A stretch of DNA of 64,000 bases. Origin: UBA5336 sp038745855 (lineage in GTDB: Bacteria; Pseudomonadota; Alphaproteobacteria; Caulobacterales; Hyphomonadaceae). The translations under genes and the position numbers were made by a program. The stretch's first letter is position 1, and every line of letters starts with the position of its first letter. The DNA lies in NCBI GenBank assembly GCA_038745855.1, contig JBCDLC010000014.1:5318-69317 (forward strand), read 5' to 3'. The notes under the pieces are model-generated. The model had not been told where the DNA came from and ran no database searches. It saw only the letters and a list, made by a program, of their open reading frames with translations. This document shows, piece after piece, positions 43,218-51,804 of this stretch.

Positions 43218-44207
43218 CTAAGCAGCCTTCCGCGCGAGGTCTGTTATCAGGTCGCGAAGCCCCGGCGCTTCCCCCGATGGATCATAGCGCATGGCCATGC
43301 GGTGGCCGAGGGCTGGTTCTGCAAGCGCTTCCACGTCCTCAATACTGGGCGCGAGGCGGCCGCGCAGCAGAGCGCGGGAGCGGGCCGCCAACATCAGGGC
43401 TTGTCCGGCCCGGGGGCTCGGTCCCCAATTTACGAGACGGCGGACGCGATCATCGCTCGACTGTTCGGGCCGGGCTTCACGGACGAGGGTCAGAATCGCA
43501 TCCAGTACTTTTTCGCCCACAGGCATACGGCGTACCAGCGCTTGCAGGCCCAGAAGGCTGCCGGCATCGAGAGCCGATTGAACTTGCTCGCTTTCGGCCC
43601 CGGTCGTTTCGACAAGTATCCTGCGCTCGGTTTCAAGGTCAGGATACTGGACGTCGATTTTCAGGAGAAAGCGGTCAAGCTGGGCCTCTGGAAGGGGATA
43701 CGTCCCCTCCTGTTCAATCGGGTTCTGGGTCGCCAGCACATGAAAGGGCTGGGGAAGATCGTGGCGCACACCTGCGACAGTCACGTGCTTTTCCTGCATG
43801 GCCTGGAGCAAGGCTGACTGGGTGCGTGGTGACGCGCGGTTGATTTCGTCAGCCATGAGAAGCTGCGTGAAAATAGGGCCGCGCAGGAACCGGAAACGCC
43901 GTGTACCATCGGCGCTTTCGTCCAGCACTTCCGAGCCAAGAATATCTGACGGCATCAGGTCAGGCGTGAACTGGATCCGCGCCCCGTTGAGGCCGAGCGC
44001 CGTGCTCATTGCTTCAACCAGCCTTGTCTTGGCCAACCCTGGTGCACCGATGAGAAGGGCGTGCCCGCCCGCGAGCACAGCGCATAGGGCGAGCTCTACA
44101 ACCTGGTCTTGTCCAAAAACCGACTTGGCAATCTCAGCCCGGACGGCGCTCAGGCGGTCCACGGCCAACTCGGCCTCGGCTACGATATCTGGGGTGGCAT
44201 CGGTCAT
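43218..44207 (-). CDS. MoxR-family AAA+ ATPase
   Basis: This 329-residue chaperone-like ATPase has Walker A GAPGLAKT at 54-61 and Walker B LLMADEINRASP near 117. Further family features are the sensor region VLATQNPIEQEGTYPLPEAQ and the C-terminal lid NWGPSPRAGQAL. MoxR proteins remodel or activate client proteins, often with VWA domains, as in the genes that follow. AGGA lies well placed before the ATG. It heads the four-gene operon and diverges from the DUF1285 gene across 114 bases. Confidence 0.95.
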   Translation of the reverse strand: MTDATPDIVAEAELAVDRLSAVRAEIAKSVFGQDQVVELALCAVLAGGHALLIGAPGLAKTRLVEAMSTALGLNGARIQFTPDLMPSDILGSEVLDESADGTRRFRFLRGPIFTQLLMADEINRASPRTQSALLQAMQEKHVTVAGVRHDLPQPFHVLATQNPIEQEGTYPLPEAQLDRFLLKIDVQYPDLETERRILVETTGAESEQVQSALDAGSLLGLQALVRRMPVGEKVLDAILTLVREARPEQSSDDRVRRLVNWGPSPRAGQALMLAARSRALLRGRLAPSIEDVEALAEPALGHRMAMRYDPSGEAPGLRDLITDLARKAA

Positions 44208-44321
44208 GGCAGGGTCCTGCTGTGCTGGCTTTGCGGCTGGTGCAGGCCACGTGCCGTTTGGGCCTTGGCGGAAGTTGGCCTATCTGGGCACCCACACCAA
44301 TCGGTCGAGTTGAGCGAAACT

Positions 44322-44936
44322 ATGGCGGACGTCCCCCTGAAATCCAGCCCTGAAACTGTGCCGGATGCGTTGAAGGCGCTGAACGATCTGATTGCGACGA
44401 TCGCACCAGACGGACTGGAAGCGAAGACCTTGCCGCCTGTTCACCTCTGGAACCCCGAGAACGTAGCGGATATTGGCATGGAAATCCGGGCGGATGGAAG
44501 CTGGTGGCATGAAGGCACGAAGTTCACCAGGATGAAGCTGGTCAAACTCTTCTCCCGGATCCTCCGTGTGGATGACGACGGGAAAACCTACCTCGTGACG
44601 CCCTATGAAAAGGTGATTGTCCACGTGGAGGACGCGCCCTTCACGGCCGTTCGAGTTGATCGAACAGGCACACCGGGCAGAGATCAAACCCTCGTCTTCA
44701 CGACTAATCTCGATGACTTCACCATCGCTTCGCCTGAAACACCTCTCGATGTCAGTCTCGACTCCAAGACGGGGGAGCCCTCGCCCTACGTCAATGTTCG
44801 CGCCCGGTTGATGGCGAAGCTGAGCCGACCGACTTACTACGATCTCGCAGAATTTGCAGAGCCGTCGCCTGAAGATCCAGAATTATGGGGGGTCTGGAGT
44901 CGGGGCGTGTTCTTCCCAATCGGATTGGCGCCCTGA
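44322..44936 (+). CDS. DUF1285 domain protein
   Basis: This 204-residue soluble protein of DUF1285 has hallmark blocks HLWNPENVADIGMEIRADGSW (split: NPE and DIGM), GTKFTRMKLVKLFSRIL and YLVTPYEKVIVHVEDAPF. The start is placed at 44322 (MADVPLKSS). Function is unknown; the gene is often linked to moxR and CoA-pyrophosphatase genes in alphaproteobacteria, as here. It ends 27 bases before the Nudix start. Confidence 0.85.
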   Translation: MADVPLKSSPETVPDALKALNDLIATIAPDGLEAKTLPPVHLWNPENVADIGMEIRADGSWWHEGTKFTRMKLVKLFSRILRVDDDGKTYLVTPYEKVIVHVEDAPFTAVRVDRTGTPGRDQTLVFTTNLDDFTIASPETPLDVSLDSKTGEPSPYVNVRARLMAKLSRPTYYDLAEFAEPSPEDPELWGVWSRGVFFPIGLAP

Positions 44937-44962
44937 CCCAGTCTCGCCTGACCTCCGGAGCA

Positions 44963-45592
44963 ATGGATCCCTATACCACCCTCGACGACTTTCTGACCCG
45001 TGCCCGCACGCGCTTGGACCCGCTGGCTGGGGAAACGCGGCTGGAGGAGGGCGGGGACATCGACTTTCTCACAGAAACCGAAATGCGGTCGATCCGGCAG
45101 GCCGGCGTGCTGATCGGAATCCGGCCGACCGCATCTGGCGCGACCGTATTCCTAACGGAACGCCCAAAGACGATGGCCAAACATCCGGGGCAGGTTGCGT
45201 TCCCCGGCGGGAAAGTTGATCCTGACGATCCCGATGAGGTCGCCGCAGCCGTACGCGAGGCTCACGAGGAAGTTGGTCTACCACCTGAGGCTGTTGATCT
45301 GATTGGTCGCAGCGCCCCCTATTTCACCGGAACGGGCTTCCGGATTGTGCCGGTCGTTGCGCTCGTGCCGACCGAGTTCGTACCGATCCCTGAGGCGGGG
45401 GAAGTGGATGAGGTGTTCGAAACACCGCTCGAATATTTGATGAACCCCGACAATCACGTTGCACGCAGCACGGTCTGGAAGGGGAAAGCGCGCCAATACT
45501 ATGAGATGCCCCACAACGGACACCGAATATGGGGCGTGACGGCCGGCATCATCCGTACCTTGCATCAAGCGCTCTATGGCCCTGCTACCTAG
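44963..45592 (+). CDS. Nudix hydrolase, CoA pyrophosphatase (NudL) type
   Basis: This 209-residue Nudix enzyme has the CoA-pyrophosphatase signature HPGQVAFPGGKVD directly before the Nudix box, which ends REAHEEVGL. Such enzymes split CoA and acyl-CoA to 3',5'-ADP and phosphopantetheine. GGAG sits a few bases before the ATG at 44963; the longer open frame upstream overlaps DUF1285 and is not needed. Cytoplasmic. Confidence 0.9.
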   Translation: MDPYTTLDDFLTRARTRLDPLAGETRLEEGGDIDFLTETEMRSIRQAGVLIGIRPTASGATVFLTERPKTMAKHPGQVAFPGGKVDPDDPDEVAAAVREAHEEVGLPPEAVDLIGRSAPYFTGTGFRIVPVVALVPTEFVPIPEAGEVDEVFETPLEYLMNPDNHVARSTVWKGKARQYYEMPHNGHRIWGVTAGIIRTLHQALYGPAT

Positions 45593-45681
45593 ACGGATCG
45601 GAAAGACAGCCTTCGACACTTGAAAGAGCTTTTACCCGACGCGGATATCGCTATCTTCTAGGTAAGAATAGGAGATGCGCT

Positions 45682-46128
45682 TTGGCTTACCGGGTGGCCC
45701 TTCAAGTGGCTGTGTTCCTGCTACCTTTCATCATGTACGGGGTTTACCGGCTCGTTTTGGCCGATGCGGAAGCGGACGGCCGGAAGATCTGGCCGATCAA
45801 CACGCTCTTCGGCACCGGTGCAGCGCTCACGATCGGTCTGTGGGTTGCGCTTGCTGTGCAAGAGCCGAAAGAGCGGAGCCTCTGCAACGAACCGGCTCAG
45901 GTCGTTGATGGCGTTTTGATCCCTGGCCGGCAGGTGCCGTGCCCCGATGGCCGTGAGACGATTAATGTCGGCGCGCCCATGACGAATGAACCAGGCGCGC
46001 CTGCCCGGGGCTTCGGTGTACGGCCCCGCGACGACGTTTCCCGCGCCGATGAGGTCGCGCGGCCGCCCAGGCCCGATGACGCACCCGAGGAGCCTGTCGA
46101 AGACACACCCAGTGACGACACCCGTTAA
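45682..46128 (+). CDS. DUF6111-like small membrane protein
   Basis: This 148-residue protein has two membrane helices (about 7-25 and 40-60) and a hydrophilic, Pro/Asp-rich C-terminal tail. No ATG is available in frame; a TTG at 45682 is preceded by AGGAG at the right spacing and starts L-A-Y-R-V-A-L-Q just before the first helix. A short ATG frame at 45675 is out of frame and spurious. DUF6111 members usually adjoin the CCA-transferase gene, as here, where the genes overlap by 17 bases. Function unknown. Confidence 0.7.
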   Translation: MAYRVALQVAVFLLPFIMYGVYRLVLADAEADGRKIWPINTLFGTGAALTIGLWVALAVQEPKERSLCNEPAQVVDGVLIPGRQVPCPDGRETINVGAPMTNEPGAPARGFGVRPRDDVSRADEVARPPRPDDAPEEPVEDTPSDDTR

Positions 46129-47332
46129 GATCGAGGCCGATTGGCTGACAGCGCCGTCGACGACAAGACTGGTTGACGTCCTGGAAGTGGAGCGGCCTGG
46201 CGCTGCGCGTTTCGTCGGCGGCTGCGTCAGAAATGCAATCATGGGACGTCCGGTGGACGACATCGATCTCGCAACCCAGTTGCGCCCTGACAGGGTGATG
46301 GCAGCGCTCGAAAGAGCGGGTATCCGAACGGTGCCGACCGGTATCGACCATGGGACTGTTATCGCGATTGTCGAAGGCACGCCTTTCGAGATCACCACGC
46401 TGCGGCGGGATGTGGAAACAGACGGACGACGGGCGATTGTCGAATTCACGGAAGATTGGTCCGAGGATGCCGCGCGCCGCGACTTCCGATTGAACGCGCT
46501 CTATGCCGAGCCAAACGGTACCCTGCACGATCCGGTCGGTGGCGGGCTTTCAGATGCGATGGACGGCCAGGTCATCTTCATTGGTGACGCCGATCAGCGT
46601 CTTCGGGAAGACTATTTGCGGATCCTGCGTTTTTTCAGGTTCAACGCTTGGTACGGTCGGCGGATCGACACCGCTGGCGCCATGGCGTGCGAGAGGCAAA
46701 AGCATGGACTGGGTAGCATTGCAGCAGAGCGCATCTGGAAGGAACTGCGCAAACTGCTGGCCGCACCGGACCCGTCGCTCGCACTCGCAGCCATGCAGGA
46801 CACCGGGATCCTGGCATTTGTGCTCGGCGACGACCTGGGCGGCACGCATCGCACGGCGCGACTTGTCAGTTTCGAGCGGGATATAGGTGAACCGCCCGAC
46901 CCCTTGCGGAGGTTGCTCACCCTGATCCCTGGGAACAAGCAATGGATCGAGGATTTTGCGTCGAGGTTACGTCTATCCCGAAGGGAGTCTGGGAGACTCA
47001 TCGCCTGGGCCGAGCCGGGTCTTCCTGCGCTTGGTGATGCCGCATCGGCGGAGGTGCGCGCCGGCATCTATCGATTTGGCGCAGAGGCCGTTTTCGACCG
47101 CGCGCTTGTCGAACACTGCAGATCCGACACACCGGTCAAAGACGCATTTATCGATGCCATCCGGAATTGGAGCCCACCCCGTTTCCCGCTCACGGGCGAT
47201 GACGCGAAGGGACTAGGCCTGTCGGGCGCCGCAATTGGGCGCGCACTCAAAATCGCCGAACAGGTGTGGATCGATAGCGATTTCACATTGGACAAGCCGG
47301 CCTTGATGCAGGTCTTGGGGGAGCGTCTCTGA
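46112..47332 (+). CDS. CCA tRNA nucleotidyltransferase / poly(A) polymerase family
   Basis: This is a class II nucleotidyltransferase of about 406 residues. It has the GG..R motif FVGGCVRNAIMG followed by the metal-binding DDIDLAT, then RRDFRLNALYAEP and the DLRxxxLR-type block LREDYLRILRFFRFNAWYG. It adds or repairs the 3' CCA end of tRNAs. The start at GTG 46112 overlaps DUF6111 by 17 bases; an ATG at 46076 is an alternative. No HD phosphohydrolase domain is visible at the C-terminus. Confidence 0.9.
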   Translation: MTTPVKIEADWLTAPSTTRLVDVLEVERPGAARFVGGCVRNAIMGRPVDDIDLATQLRPDRVMAALERAGIRTVPTGIDHGTVIAIVEGTPFEITTLRRDVETDGRRAIVEFTEDWSEDAARRDFRLNALYAEPNGTLHDPVGGGLSDAMDGQVIFIGDADQRLREDYLRILRFFRFNAWYGRRIDTAGAMACERQKHGLGSIAAERIWKELRKLLAAPDPSLALAAMQDTGILAFVLGDDLGGTHRTARLVSFERDIGEPPDPLRRLLTLIPGNKQWIEDFASRLRLSRRESGRLIAWAEPGLPALGDAASAEVRAGIYRFGAEAVFDRALVEHCRSDTPVKDAFIDAIRNWSPPRFPLTGDDAKGLGLSGAAIGRALKIAEQVWIDSDFTLDKPALMQVLGERL

Positions 47333-47400
47333 TATTTCAGCGTCGATGACGCATACCGCAGAGATTCTTCGAGGCAGGGCGATACCGCGTCTCCCAGAAT

Positions 47401-48291
47401 TCACGGCCACTTCACCACTGGCGGCATCGAGGACAGGATACTCTCGACGTTACCACCTGTTTTCAGGCCGAATGTCGTCCCACGATCGTAGAGCAAATTG
47501 AACTCCACATAACGGCCCCGCCGTATCAGTTGTTCTTCCCTCTCGGCTTCCGACCAACTTTCATGCATGCGGCGGCGTGCGATTTTCGGATAAATGTCAG
47601 CAAAAGTGCGGCCAACCTTCTGGGTGAACGCAAAGTCCGCGTCCCAATCTCCGCTGTTGAACCGGTCATAGAAGATGCCGCCAATGCCGCGCGGTTCGTC
47701 GCGGTGAGCCAGGTGGAAATACTCGTCACACCATGCCTTCAGTTTTGGGTAGTCGGCCCGATCGTGCCCATCACACGCGGCTTCCATCGCTGAGTGAAAA
47801 TCAACGGCGTCGGCAAAATCCTGCTTGCGTTGAAAATCGAGCAGCGGTGTCAAGTCAGCGCCACCACCAAACCAGGCGTCGGAGGTCACGAGCATGCGTG
47901 TGTTCATATGGACCGCCGGGACCCGCGGGTTGTGAAGGTGCGCGATCAGCGAAATGCCAGACGCCCAGAATTGGCCTCCGCTCTCCTCCGCGCCTGGGAT
48001 CTGAGCGGCAAATGCCTCGGAGAATGTGCCAAACACCTGCGATACATGTACGCCGACCTTCTCAAAGAACCGTCCGCGCATGACGGCCATGGTCCCGCCA
48101 CCGAGATCTTCGCTTCCATCGCCCCGGTGCCAATCGGTGCGTTCAAATCGCGCAGAAGGCCCTGAATAGAGAGGGCGGCCTGCCTCGTCTTCGAGGGCTT
48201 CAAAGCAAGCGATAATGTCGCTCTGCAACTCTTTGAACCATGCGGCAGCCTTGGCTTTCCGCGTTTCCAGCGACGCATCGCTTTCTATCAT
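47401..48291 (-). CDS. hemF: Oxygen-dependent coproporphyrinogen III oxidase
   Basis: This 296-residue enzyme uses O2 to turn coproporphyrinogen III into protoporphyrinogen IX in heme synthesis. Family motifs include GGGTMAVMRGRFFEK, GVHVSQVFG, WFGGGADLTP, and GRYVEFNLLYDRGTTFGLKTGG near the end. Start at 48291 (MIESDASLE) gives the usual length; the frame runs 25 codons further upstream. It is convergent with the CCA-transferase gene. It complements the heme-requiring bc1 genes next door. Confidence 0.96.
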   Translation of the reverse strand: MIESDASLETRKAKAAAWFKELQSDIIACFEALEDEAGRPLYSGPSARFERTDWHRGDGSEDLGGGTMAVMRGRFFEKVGVHVSQVFGTFSEAFAAQIPGAEESGGQFWASGISLIAHLHNPRVPAVHMNTRMLVTSDAWFGGGADLTPLLDFQRKQDFADAVDFHSAMEAACDGHDRADYPKLKAWCDEYFHLAHRDEPRGIGGIFYDRFNSGDWDADFAFTQKVGRTFADIYPKIARRRMHESWSEAEREEQLIRRGRYVEFNLLYDRGTTFGLKTGGNVESILSSMPPVVKWP

Positions 48292-48548
48292 GTCTGGCTT
48301 ACTCTCTTTTCGGGCCGTGTTCCCTATGTTCGACGCACTTATCTTGCCTCGCTGCCATCCTGACAATCGCGTCTTTCAACAATTTGCACGTCAAACCTGC
48401 GCGAATACGCCCGATTGAGCTTGCCGTTAATCAGACTTAGTGCATTTCCCCATCGCAGGTCTGTCGCCTCTGCGGTGAGATGGCACAGACCAAAAACCAA
48501 AATGATCGCTAGATTGTAGTCAGAGCATACTTCCGAAGGTCAGGACAC

Positions 48549-49121
48549 ATGAGCACGGATATCGCTGAAAACGATAATGTAGATGTCGATGAAGAGCGTC
48601 GGGACTTCATCCACATCGCCACTGGAATGACAGCTGCGGCTGGCGCGGGCCTGCTGGCCTGGCCATTCGTCGATCAGATGAACCCGGCGTCGGACACGAA
48701 AGCGGCGTCAAGTTTGGACGTTGACGTCTCCAAAGTGGTTGAAGGCAGTGAGATACGGGTGTTGATCGGTGGAAAGCCGTTCTTCATCCGTCACAGGACT
48801 GCCGCTGAGATTGCCTCTGCGCAATCGGCTAACCTCTCTGGAATGCGTGATCCCGAAGAAGACGCCGACAGGCTGGTCCCGACGCCGAGTGGTGAGGTGA
48901 ACCCCTCCATTCTCGTTATTTCCGGGGCCTGCACGCACTTGGGATGTGTGCCCGTTGGGCCCGGTGGCGGCAACCTCGGCGATTTTGGTGGGTGGTACTG
49001 CCCCTGCCACGGGTCGCACTACGATACATCAGGGCGGATCCGTAAGGGACCCGCCCCGTCTAACTTGCCAGTTCCGACCTACCGTTACGTGTCGGACACT
49101 GTCGTCAACATTTCCCTATAG
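48549..49121 (+). CDS. petA: Cytochrome bc1 Rieske iron-sulfur subunit
   Basis: The 190-residue protein has a twin-arginine signal anchor (ERRDFIHIATG then a hydrophobic helix, about 16-45), placing the 2Fe-2S domain in the periplasm. Cluster ligands are C128 and H130 in CTHLGC, and C151 and H154 in CPCH; C133 and C153 form the usual disulfide. It passes electrons from ubiquinol to cytochrome c1. AGGTCAGGA precedes the ATG. First gene of petABC. Confidence 0.97.
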   Translation: MSTDIAENDNVDVDEERRDFIHIATGMTAAAGAGLLAWPFVDQMNPASDTKAASSLDVDVSKVVEGSEIRVLIGGKPFFIRHRTAAEIASAQSANLSGMRDPEEDADRLVPTPSGEVNPSILVISGACTHLGCVPVGPGGGNLGDFGGWYCPCHGSHYDTSGRIRKGPAPSNLPVPTYRYVSDTVVNISL

Positions 49122-49135
49122 GAGGCAAGCGAACT

Positions 49136-50593
49136 ATGAGCGGACATCAATCCACCTACGACCCCCAAACCGGGATCGAAAAATGGATCGACGCGCGCTT
49201 GCCTTTGCCGCGCCTCGTCTACGACAGCTTTGTCGACTTCCCGACGCCAAAGAACCTGAACTACTGGTACACGTTCGGCGGCATTCTCGCGCTCTGCCTG
49301 ATGACGCAAATCATCACCGGCATCGTTCTTGCCATGCACTACACGGCTTCTGTCGATCTCGCTTTTGCCTCGGTTGAGCGGATCATGCGGGATGTGCCCT
49401 ACGGCTGGCTCCTCCGCTATATCCACGCGGTGGGTGCGTCCTTCTTCTTCCTCGCTGTTTACGTGCATATTTTCCGTGGGCTTTACTACGGGTCGTACAA
49501 AGCACCCCGTGAGGTGCTGTGGATCCTTGGTTGTGTGATTTTCCTCCTCATGATGGCCACGGCCTTCCTCGGCTACATGCTACCCTGGGGGCAAATGTCC
49601 CTCCATGGCGCGAACGTGATCATCGGCCTGTTCGGCGCAATCCCACTGGTCGGTGAAAGCTTGCAAACGTGGCTGATGGGTGGTCCTTCGATTGGCAACC
49701 AAACGTTGCAACGCTTCTTCTCCCTGCACTATTTGTTGCCGTTCGTGATCGCTGGCGTGGTTATCCTTCACATCTGGGCCTTGCACGTGCCGGGTAACAA
49801 TAACCCGACCGGTGTCGAAGTTCAGGACGTGAAGAAAGATACCGTTCCCTTCCACCCGTACTACACCGTGAAGGATGCATTCGCGATTGTGGTGTTCTTC
49901 ATCGTCTTCGGTGCCTTCGTGTTCTATGCCCCGAACGTCCTGGGTCACGCCGACAACTACATCGAAGCAAACCCGTTGGTGACGCCTGCGCACATCGTTC
50001 CCGAATGGTACCTGCTGCCGTTCTACGCCATTCTGCGTGCGATCACCTTCGACATTGGTCCCATCGACGCGAAGCTGCTCGGCGTTGTGGCGATGTTTGC
50101 CTCAATCGGTGTGCTGTTCGTGCTTCCGTGGCTCGACACGTCGAAAGTGAAGTCCATGCGCTACCGTCCGGTGGCTAAGCAGTTCTTCTTCGGCTTTGTC
50201 GTGGCCTGCCTACTTCTTGGTTGGTGCGGTGCAACGAACCCGGATAACCCGATCATCAAACTCGGTAGCGACCAGCTTGTGGTCTCCCACACCGATGCGA
50301 ACGGGCTTCCAGCGTCGGCGACGTTTAGCGAGTACGAGGAAGCGAAAGCGCACATGGAAGCGCTTCCTGCAGAGTCTGCGCCGTCCATGGGCATTCAGGT
50401 GGCTCCGGCCTTCCGGTTCTTGCACCTCGGCCAGATCCTGACGTTGTACTACTTCGCGTATTTCCTCGTGATCCTTCCGGTGCTCGGTCTGCGGGAGCAA
50501 CCGAAAGAAGAGCCGGAATCGATCCACAAGGCGATCCTTGGCAGTCATAGCCAGTCCGACGATGTGCGGTTGGTCCCGGCGGCAGCGGAATAG
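49136..50593 (+). CDS. petB: Cytochrome b subunit of the bc1 complex
   Basis: This 485-residue membrane protein has eight helices, the heme-ligand His pairs in the second and fourth helices (LLRYIHAVGAS region and later LLPFVIAGVVILH), and the Qo motif PEWYLLPFYAILR. AGGAGG stands before the ATG. It is longer than usual because of an insertion of about 50 mostly acidic residues (about 376-430) between two C-terminal helices. The cytochrome c1 gene follows by 13 bases. Confidence 0.96.
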   Translation: MSGHQSTYDPQTGIEKWIDARLPLPRLVYDSFVDFPTPKNLNYWYTFGGILALCLMTQIITGIVLAMHYTASVDLAFASVERIMRDVPYGWLLRYIHAVGASFFFLAVYVHIFRGLYYGSYKAPREVLWILGCVIFLLMMATAFLGYMLPWGQMSLHGANVIIGLFGAIPLVGESLQTWLMGGPSIGNQTLQRFFSLHYLLPFVIAGVVILHIWALHVPGNNNPTGVEVQDVKKDTVPFHPYYTVKDAFAIVVFFIVFGAFVFYAPNVLGHADNYIEANPLVTPAHIVPEWYLLPFYAILRAITFDIGPIDAKLLGVVAMFASIGVLFVLPWLDTSKVKSMRYRPVAKQFFFGFVVACLLLGWCGATNPDNPIIKLGSDQLVVSHTDANGLPASATFSEYEEAKAHMEALPAESAPSMGIQVAPAFRFLHLGQILTLYYFAYFLVILPVLGLREQPKEEPESIHKAILGSHSQSDDVRLVPAAAE

Positions 50594-50606
50594 AGAGGGC
50601 GAGGAT

Positions 50607-51509
50607 ATGAAATCCCTCCGCAAGCTATTCATTGCCGGCTTGGGTCTGGCAATCGCCGGAACGGCGCACGCCGCCGGCGGTGCCAAACACCCAGATGGGC
50701 CGGAAGGCGGCTTTCCGTTTGAAGGTCCGCTAGGCAAGTTCGAGATGGACAGCGTCCAGCGCGGTTTTCAGGTCTACCGAGAGGTTTGTGCTTCGTGTCA
50801 CAGCATGAAACTTCTCTCGTATCGAAACCTGGGGGAGCCTGGTGGCCCGTTCTACGATGAGTCCTACCCAAACCCGAACGACAATCCGCAGGTTAAGGCG
50901 ATTGCCGCTCAGGACATGGTTACCGATCCAATTCCCGACGAGTTCGGTGACCCCGTGATCCGTGCCGGTCGCCCCTCAGATAATTTTGTCTCACCGTTTC
51001 CAAACGAGCAAATGGCGCGAGCGGCGAACAATGGCGCATATCCACCGGATTTCTCCGTCATCGTGAAGGCGCGTCACGGTGGGGCAAATTACATCTACAA
51101 TCTGATCAAGGGATATCCCGAAAACGCATGGGATACCGAGCTCAAGATTGAAGATAAGGAGAACCCCGACCATAGCGGAACGATTACCCAGCCGACGGGC
51201 CAGTACTACAACCCGTACATGCCCGGCGACGCGACCCCGCAGTGGGACGGCGACCCGCGTCACGTTCCCTACGGTGGCTTCCTTGCCATGTCCCCGCAGC
51301 TCACACCTGACCGTGTCACGTATCTCGATGGTACCGAAGCGACAGTGAGCCAAATGGCCTACGACGTCGCGCAATTCCTGGCCTGGGCGTCTGAGCCGAA
51401 ACAGACCAATCGGAAGTCGCTTGGCCTGGCTGTGATGATCTATCTCACGATCCTCGCGGTCCTGCTCTGGTTCTCCTACAAGCGCATCTGGAGAAACGTC
51501 GAGCACTAG
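50607..51509 (+). CDS. petC: Cytochrome c1
   Basis: This 300-residue protein has a cleavable signal (MKSLRKLFIAGLGLAIAG, ending AHA), heme c attachment C61-A-S-C64-H65, and a C-terminal anchor (about 272-292) ending KRIWRNVEH. It takes electrons from the Rieske protein and gives them to a soluble or membrane cytochrome c. GAGG lies before the ATG. It ends the petABC operon and is followed by a hairpin terminator. Confidence 0.96.
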   Translation: MKSLRKLFIAGLGLAIAGTAHAAGGAKHPDGPEGGFPFEGPLGKFEMDSVQRGFQVYREVCASCHSMKLLSYRNLGEPGGPFYDESYPNPNDNPQVKAIAAQDMVTDPIPDEFGDPVIRAGRPSDNFVSPFPNEQMARAANNGAYPPDFSVIVKARHGGANYIYNLIKGYPENAWDTELKIEDKENPDHSGTITQPTGQYYNPYMPGDATPQWDGDPRHVPYGGFLAMSPQLTPDRVTYLDGTEATVSQMAYDVAQFLAWASEPKQTNRKSLGLAVMIYLTILAVLLWFSYKRIWRNVEH

Positions 51510-51534
51510 GCGTTTCCGAGTACACCATCGTAAG

Positions 51535-51570
51535 AAGCGCCGCGGCTCCAAATGCTGTGGCGCTTTGCTG
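51535..51570 (+). terminator. Hairpin terminator after petABC
   Basis: AAGCGCC (51535-51541) pairs with GGCGCTT (51559-51565), and inner G-T-containing pairs extend it to about 12, with a loop TCCAAAT. A short, interrupted T-rich stretch follows. It starts 26 bases after the petC stop. The remaining gap to 51804 shows no gene. Confidence 0.55.
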
Positions 51571-51804
51571 TTATGGGTGGTGACCTTCGAGCATCGAAAC
51601 ACGAGAGGTGCACCCTCGTTCAGGCATGGCGCGCACAAAAAGAGACCTCTAGGTCAGCACCGAGCGACCATCTACAAGTGCGCTGCTTTCTGGCCCCAGC
51701 GCGGCTGACCAGTCTGCGCCGGTTTAGCGCCGACGATTGTTTTTCTTGATTGGATGGGCCCCGCGAGGCACGCTCCCCGACGATGCAATTGAGGGAGCAG
51801 GCCG

